Positions 6,171 to 9,715 of a stretch of DNA of 9,715 nucleotides are shown here, one piece after another. Numbering within the stretch: position 1 is the stretch's first letter; each line of letters begins with the position of its first letter. A program made the translations under genes and the position numbers. The DNA is from Candidatus Limivicinus faecipullorum (GTDB lineage: Bacteria; Bacillota; Clostridia; Oscillospirales; Oscillospiraceae): the NCBI GenBank assembly GCA_018711755.1, contig DVHY01000106.1:1-9715 (forward strand). Direction: 5' to 3'. Under the pieces are notes generated by a model. The model saw nothing but the letters and a program-made list of their open reading frames with translations, searched no databases and was not told the origin of the DNA.

Positions 6171-6893
6171 TCAGGCCCCGGCCTCCGGGCCTTCCAGGAG
6201 CTTTTCCACCACATATTGACACAGGAGCATCCCCGCCGCGGCCGGTACCCATACCAGCGAGCCGGGGATGCTTCTGCGTCCCGGGGGCGGGGCCTCCCGC
6301 TGTTCCGGCTCCATGGGCTCTTCGGGGCTGAAGACCACCGGGTGGTGTTCCACCCCCAGGCGGCGCAGTTCTTTGCGCACCACTCTTGCCAGGGCGCAGC
6401 CGCAGGTTTTGGATATGTCGTCCAGCCGCAGCTGCATGGCGTCCCGCTTGTTGCCGGTGCCCAGGGCGGAGACTATGGGTATGCCCCGCTGACGGCAGCT
6501 GATTATCAGGTCCAGCTTGCAGCTGACCAGGTCTATGGCGTCCACCACGAAGTCGAAGTCGGCCAGCAGCTCTTCCCGGCTGGCCGCCTCATAGCGGGCG
6601 GTGAGGGCCTCTATCTCCGCCTCCGGGTTTATGTCCTTTATCCGCTCCGCCATGACCTGAGCCTTGGGGCGGCCCAGGGTGGAGCCCAGGGCGCAGAGCT
6701 GGCGGTTGATGTTGCTCAGGCCCACGGTATCCTCGTCCACAAGGGTGAGGCGGCCCACGCCGCTGCGCCCCAGGGCCTCGGCGCACCAGGAGCCCACGCC
6801 CCCCAGGCCGAACACCGCCACGTGGCTGCCCCGCAGCTTTTCCATGGCCCGGCGGCCCAGGAGCATCTCCTCTCTCAAAAATCTCTCGTCCAT
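6171..6893 (-). CDS. tcdA: tRNA threonylcarbamoyladenosine dehydratase (TcdA/CsdL), E1-like
   Basis: Predicted cytoplasmic ThiF/E1-superfamily enzyme (240 aa). It uses ATP to convert tRNA t6A37 to its cyclic form, ct6A, which strengthens decoding of ANN codons. Visible features: the nucleotide-binding glycine motif GLGGVGS (29-35), the acidic end of the next strand (Asp53-Glu-Asp), NINRQ (61-65), DAIDLVSCKLDLI (118-130) and GTGNKRD (145-151). The segment DISKTCGCALARVVRKELRRLGV (159-181) distinguishes TcdA from ThiF, MoeB and UbiA-linked E1 proteins. A C-terminal amphipathic helix completes the domain. Length is close to the usual 240-270. The ATG at 6893 has only a weak purine-rich site (GGGGGAAAAA). 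No sulfur-carrier or thiamine genes adjoin, which also favours TcdA. Transcription probably depends on read-through from the foldase gene or a weak promoter inside its 3' end. Confidence 0.9.
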   Translation of the reverse strand: MDERFLREEMLLGRRAMEKLRGSHVAVFGLGGVGSWCAEALGRSGVGRLTLVDEDTVGLSNINRQLCALGSTLGRPKAQVMAERIKDINPEAEIEALTARYEAASREELLADFDFVVDAIDLVSCKLDLIISCRQRGIPIVSALGTGNKRDAMQLRLDDISKTCGCALARVVRKELRRLGVEHHPVVFSPEEPMEPEQREAPPPGRRSIPGSLVWVPAAAGMLLCQYVVEKLLEGPEAGA

Positions 6894-6914
6894 ACTTTTT
6901 CCCCCGTTTTGGAA

Positions 6915-6940
6915 AACCCCCTGCCGCAGGGCAGGGGGTT
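6915..6940 (-). terminator. Rho-independent terminator after the parvulin gene
   Basis: A perfect 11-bp stem (AACCCCCTGCC at 6915-6925 with GGCAGGGGGTT at 6930-6940) has a GCAG loop on the plus strand. Read on the minus strand, the stem runs into TTTTCC. It lies 21 bases after the foldase stop codon and 21 bases before tcdA, so it separates the two genes or attenuates read-through. Confidence 0.8.
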
Positions 6941-6961
6941 CGTGTTTTAAACAGTATTTTT

Positions 6962-8518
6962 TCAGCCTACAAAGCGCATGCCGAAGCCCTCCACCGGGGT
7001 GTATCCGGCGACGAGCTCGCTGAGCCACTGGTCCACGGCCTCGTTCTGCAGGTCGGTGCGGGCGATGTAGTCGGCGTAGTTCTCGCCCTCGCCCACGTAG
7101 TACATCACGTGGTAGCCGGCATAGCTGCCGCTCTCGCCGTAGACGATGGCGGTGTCGCCGCTCTTATGGCCCTCGAAGCAGAACTTGTCGAACTCCTCCA
7201 CCATCTGGCCCTTGGTGACGGAGTCGTAGAGGCCGCCGTTGGTGTTGGAGCCGGTGTCCTCGGAGTACTCCTCCGCCAGGGCGGCGAAGCTCTCCTCGGT
7301 CTTGTCCCCGGCCTCGAATTCGGCCAGGATATCCTCGGCCTTGGCCAGGGCCTCGGCCTTGGCCTCGTCGGTGTACTCGCCGTTCTCGTCGGCCACGGCC
7401 TTCACAAGGATGTGGCGCACCTGGGCCATGTTGTAGTCGTTGTTGTCCCTGGAGAGGAAGACCACAACGTAGTAGCCGCTGCCGGTGCTGTCGGCGGTGG
7501 CGGTGGCGTCGCCGGCCTTACGGGCGGAGTCCATCATCCACTCCTTGTAGGAGCTGAGGTTGGCGCCCTGGACCTTGGCGGGCTGGGTGGCCTTGCCGCC
7601 CTCCACCTGACTTGCCACGGCCTCGTCCAGCCGTGCCACATAGTCCTCGCCCTCCCCGGAGAGGTAGGCATCCAGGATGGCGTCGGCGGTGGCTTCCGCC
7701 TCGGCCATGGCCTCGTCGGTGACCTCAGTGGTGGTCTCCCCGTCCTCGCCGGTGGTCTCGGTGGTCTCGGCTATCACATAGTAATAGGCGTAGTTAAAGA
7801 AGTCCTGCTCGCCGTTGTAGCTCTCGTAGCGCTGGTCTATCTCCTCCTGGCTGAAGTCCAGGGAGTCGGTATAGCTCTCCAGGGCCTTGTTGGCCAGGGA
7901 GAAGTTGCTGTAGGCTTCCCGGGCCAGGTCCATGGTGACGCCGGTGCCGTAGTTTGCGTCGAAGAGGTTGTCGGCGCTGGCGTAGCCCTGGGCGGAGGCA
8001 TACTCCTCCATGCCCTCAAAGTTGGCGTCCACGGCGTCCAGGTCCTCCTGGCTGAGCTCTATGCCGTTTTCGGCGGCGTAATCCCGGAGGGCCTTCTCCT
8101 GGACCATGGAGCTCTCGGCGGCCTGGATGAAGTAGTCTCTCCAGCTCATATCCTCGGCGGAGATGGCGCAGGGCTGGTCGTCCAGGCCCTTGATGCCTGC
8201 GGAGGTGTCCAGGCCCAGGATGGAGGCGTAGCTGCCGTACTGGCTCACCAGGTTGTAGTACTGCTCACTGTATTGATAGCTCATCTGGGAGGCGGAATAT
8301 TTCTCGTCGGCTATGGTAAGAGCGGTAGCTTTGTAAAGCAGATTGGAGTTGAGGAAGAAGATAAAGGCGATGAGCAGAACCACCGCTATTGTGCCCAGGG
8401 TCCAGCGGCGCTTCTGCCGGGCTTTCTCCTTGGCTTCCTTCTCCATGGCCAGAGTTCTCTTGTCGGTGCCGGCCTCACGGGCGGCCTGACGCAGTTTCTT
8501 TTCTGTTGATGCGCTCAT
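6962..8518 (-). CDS. Membrane-anchored peptidyl-prolyl cis-trans isomerase (parvulin/PpiC, PrsA/SurA-like)
   Basis: Predicted extracytoplasmic foldase (518 aa). A basic cytoplasmic tail (residues 1-39) precedes one signal-anchor helix (about 40-57). Residues 65-235 are helical and acidic, like the SurA/PrsA chaperone N-domain. Residues 365-480 form a PpiC domain, beginning VRHILVKA (His369) and ending GYHVMYYVG. Residues 240-355 look like a second, degenerate copy of the same fold, interrupted by an acidic Thr/Glu loop (251-267). No lipobox is seen, so unlike classical PrsA it is anchored by a helix rather than a lipid. The ATG at 8518 has AGAAGGA roughly 10 bases upstream. Isoleucine codons favour ATC over ATA, unlike the symporter gene, which may reflect higher expression. 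It probably helps secreted or surface proteins fold. Its own promoter and terminator suggest a mainly monocistronic transcript. Confidence 0.88.
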   Translation of the reverse strand: MSASTEKKLRQAAREAGTDKRTLAMEKEAKEKARQKRRWTLGTIAVVLLIAFIFFLNSNLLYKATALTIADEKYSASQMSYQYSEQYYNLVSQYGSYASILGLDTSAGIKGLDDQPCAISAEDMSWRDYFIQAAESSMVQEKALRDYAAENGIELSQEDLDAVDANFEGMEEYASAQGYASADNLFDANYGTGVTMDLAREAYSNFSLANKALESYTDSLDFSQEEIDQRYESYNGEQDFFNYAYYYVIAETTETTGEDGETTTEVTDEAMAEAEATADAILDAYLSGEGEDYVARLDEAVASQVEGGKATQPAKVQGANLSSYKEWMMDSARKAGDATATADSTGSGYYVVVFLSRDNNDYNMAQVRHILVKAVADENGEYTDEAKAEALAKAEDILAEFEAGDKTEESFAALAEEYSEDTGSNTNGGLYDSVTKGQMVEEFDKFCFEGHKSGDTAIVYGESGSYAGYHVMYYVGEGENYADYIARTDLQNEAVDQWLSELVAGYTPVEGFGMRFVG

Positions 8519-8566
8519 GGTGTGTCATCCTTCTCGATAAATACTTTGTCCTGTTCTGTGCAGACT

Positions 8567-8581
8567 GGGTTATTATAACCC
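8567..8581. promoter_or_regulatory. Palindrome spanning the -10 box of the parvulin promoter
   Basis: GGGTTATTATAACCC has perfect 7-base arms around one central base and contains the whole -10 hexamer (8572-8577). A repressor bound here would block the foldase promoter. No candidate binder is encoded nearby. The symmetry arises partly from the AT-rich -10 box itself. Confidence 0.35.
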
Positions 8582-8600
8582 AAAAGTTTCCGCTGTTCAA
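8572..8600 (-). promoter_or_regulatory. Sigma-A promoter of the parvulin gene
   Basis: On the minus strand, TTGAAC (complement of 8595-8600) is followed after 17 bases by a perfect TATAAT (complement of 8572-8577). Transcription would start near 8565, giving a leader of about 47 bases before ATG 8518. Confidence 0.75.
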
Positions 8601-8651
8601 GGGATAAACCGCACTATTCCCGAAATATTAAAAAGAAACGGCCGCCGGGGG

Positions 8652-8680
8652 TATGAACTTAACAGAAATTTCAGTTCATA
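8652..8680. repeat. 8-bp inverted repeat upstream of the metallophosphoesterase gene
   Basis: TATGAACT (8652-8659) and AGTTCATA (8673-8680) are exact inverted copies separated by 13 bases. The centre lies about 63 bases upstream of the likely start of transcription. That suits an upstream activator or a repressor site. A hairpin terminator is less likely, because the stem is AT-rich and the T run does not follow directly. Confidence 0.4.
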
Positions 8681-8713
8681 TTCATTTTTTGTGCTGCATT
8701 TGACATAAATAAG

Positions 8714-8722
8714 TGCTATACT
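8714..8722 (+). promoter_or_regulatory. Extended -10 promoter of the metallophosphoesterase gene
   Basis: TGC-TATACT (8714-8722) is an extended -10 element matching TATAAT at five of six positions. A perfect TTGACA lies at 8700-8705, but only 11 bases before the -10, too close to serve as its -35. Transcription would begin near 8729. Confidence 0.5.
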
Positions 8723-8750
8723 GGAAAAAGTTCAAAGAAAGGTCCTAGCG

Positions 8751-9593
8751 ATGAAGAAACATTCCCTGTTGAAGACCGTCCTCGCCGGCCTGGCCCTGCT
8801 GCTGCTGATCGCTCTGCTGCTGGCGGCGGACAGCCGCTACCGCCTCCAGCTCACCGACTACAGCCTGAGCTTTGCGGATCTGCCGGAGAGCTTTGAGGGC
8901 TTCCGTATAATCCATATCAGCGACCTGCACGGCATGAGCTTCGGCAGGGACAACCGGCGTCTGGCCCAGCTCATACGCAGCCAGGAGCCGGACCTTATCG
9001 CCTACACCGGGGACATCGCCGGCAAGAAGGGGGAGCTGTCCGCCGTGGAGCCTCTGCTCAGGGAGCTGGAGGGCCTCTGCCCCGCCTACTACGTCAACGG
9101 CAACCACGAGTGGGCCGACGGCTGCGTGGAGGAGATAGAGGCGCTCATGGAGAACTATGGCGTGCGCTGTCTCAGCAACGAGATAGACCTGCTCTACCGG
9201 GGGGAAGACAGCATAGCCGTGATAGGGGCGGAGGACCCCAACGGCCGGGCGGATATGATGACGCCTTGGGAGCTGTCATTGCGGGCCGGGGAACTGTACT
9301 CCGGCAAGTTCATGCTGTGGCTGGCCCACCGCAACGACTATATGAAAATGTACCCGGACATAGGCACGGACCTTATCCTCTGCGGCCACGCCCACGGGGG
9401 CATAGTGCGCCTGCCCTTTGTGGGGGGCCTGCTGAATGTGAACCGCAGCCTGGGGGCGGAGTACGAGGCGGGACTCTACTGCTCCGAACATTATATAATG
9501 GAAGTGTCCCGGGGCCTGGGCAACTCCATACCCATACCCAGACTCTTCAACCGGCCGGAGCTGGTGGTGATAGAGCTGAGCAGAAATAATTAA
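8751..9593 (+). CDS. Membrane-anchored metallophosphoesterase (YkuE/YaeI-like)
   Basis: Predicted calcineurin-like metallophosphoesterase (280 aa) that would hydrolyse phosphate ester or pyrophosphate bonds using two metal ions. All metal-binding motifs are present in order: Asp58-x-His60 (ISDLHG), Gly87-Asp88 (TGD), Gly117-Asn-His-Glu120, His193 and Gly212-His-Ala-His215-Gly. The N-terminus is basic, then one hydrophobic helix (about residues 7-26) anchors the domain, most likely on the outer face. Length and layout fit the YkuE/YaeI group, where lipid pyrophosphates such as UDP-sugar lipids have been proposed as substrates. The substrate here is not predictable. The start ATG has AAAGAAAGG about 8 bases upstream. 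It is divergent from the parvulin gene, and I see no terminator in the 71 bases before the next gene, so read-through into it is possible. Confidence 0.88.
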   Translation: MKKHSLLKTVLAGLALLLLIALLLAADSRYRLQLTDYSLSFADLPESFEGFRIIHISDLHGMSFGRDNRRLAQLIRSQEPDLIAYTGDIAGKKGELSAVEPLLRELEGLCPAYYVNGNHEWADGCVEEIEALMENYGVRCLSNEIDLLYRGEDSIAVIGAEDPNGRADMMTPWELSLRAGELYSGKFMLWLAHRNDYMKMYPDIGTDLILCGHAHGGIVRLPFVGGLLNVNRSLGAEYEAGLYCSEHYIMEVSRGLGNSIPIPRLFNRPELVVIELSRNN

Positions 9594-9664
9594 AGTCTCA
9601 GTCATATTTTCCGGAGCAGGCGCATATATTGAAGGTATGTTGAAAAAATACAGGAGGTATATGC

Positions 9665-9715
9665 GTGGAAATGGATATTGACGACATGATCTTCGGCGAC
9701 TGCGACCCGGGTCCC
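9665..9715 (+). CDS. 5' end of an unrecognised gene, cut by the window edge
   Basis: An open frame begins at GTG 9665 with a perfect AGGAGG (9652-9657) 7 bases upstream, and 17 codons are visible (MEMDIDDMIFGDCDPGP). An ATG at 9671 in the same frame is a less well-spaced alternative. The ATG at 9661 opens a different frame that stops after six codons. The visible peptide is acidic with no signal sequence. I do not recognise it, and the rest lies beyond the window. Confidence 0.6.
   Translation, partial: MEMDIDDMIFGDCDPGP

Noticed and set aside
6943..6953. TGTTTTAAACA palindrome downstream of the parvulin stop codon
   Set aside because: It is short, AT-rich and next to a terminator, so chance symmetry is likely.
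7109..8509. A 466-codon open frame on the plus strand, almost completely antisense to the parvulin gene
   Set aside because: It encodes a repetitive Gly/Val/Leu/Ala-rich peptide, as expected from the complement of a GC-biased coding strand. The minus-strand frame has clear domains, an anchor helix and a ribosome-binding site.
8700..8722. TTGACA and TATACT as a conventional -35/-10 pair
   Set aside because: The spacing is 11 bases, well below the 16-18 required. The TG-extended -10 is a better explanation.

Overview
The window looks like chromosomal DNA from a high-GC anaerobic Firmicute, most likely a clostridial gut lineage such as Oscillospirales. This is inferred from three things. Most ribosome-binding sites are strong and AGGAGG-like. 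Vegetative promoters have the TTGACA/TATAAT pattern. The gene families (Crp/Fnr regulator divergent from a ferredoxin-like protein, DUF4349 lipoprotein, membrane-anchored parvulin) are ones I associate with Clostridia. I see no insertion sequence, phage gene, CRISPR array, tRNA or rRNA. Coding density is high, and every gap between genes is under 300 bases.

Layout. Bases 118-2658 (+) hold a two-gene unit: a PlsC-type acyltransferase with an added zinc ribbon and C-terminal domain, then a GltS-family sodium/glutamate-type symporter. It ends at a bidirectional terminator (2691-2726). Bases 2741-3418 (-) encode a Crp/Fnr-type regulator, divergent from a 4Fe-4S protein at 3539-4231 (+). The 120-base control region between them has a near-consensus sigma-A promoter and two abutting palindromes. 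A second bidirectional terminator (4245-4287) separates this module from a DUF4349 lipoprotein at 4302-5291 (-). That gene is divergent from a YhhN-family (lysoplasmalogenase-like) membrane protein at 5471-6166 (+). YhhN converges, with a 4-base gap, on tcdA at 6171-6893 (-). Upstream of tcdA, past a strong terminator (6915-6940), is a large membrane-anchored parvulin foldase at 6962-8518 (-). It is divergent from a membrane-anchored metallophosphoesterase at 8751-9593 (+). The first 17 codons of an unrecognised gene (9665 onward, +) close the window.

How the genes work together. Most are housekeeping or envelope functions: phospholipid acylation, lysoplasmalogen turnover, extracytoplasmic protein folding, a surface lipoprotein, and tRNA t6A cyclisation. 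The acyltransferase and the YhhN protein both act on lysophospholipids and would fit a plasmalogen-containing anaerobe, but they are not in one operon. The part that looks like a dedicated regulatory system is the Crp/Fnr-ferredoxin pair. A cysteine-rich sensor-like regulator may control both its own gene and the divergent iron-sulfur protein through the shared palindromes. I found no clearly unprecedented system. The best candidates for follow-up are this module's operator layout, the altered second cluster motif in the ferredoxin-like protein, and the apparent duplicated, degenerate parvulin domain in the foldase.
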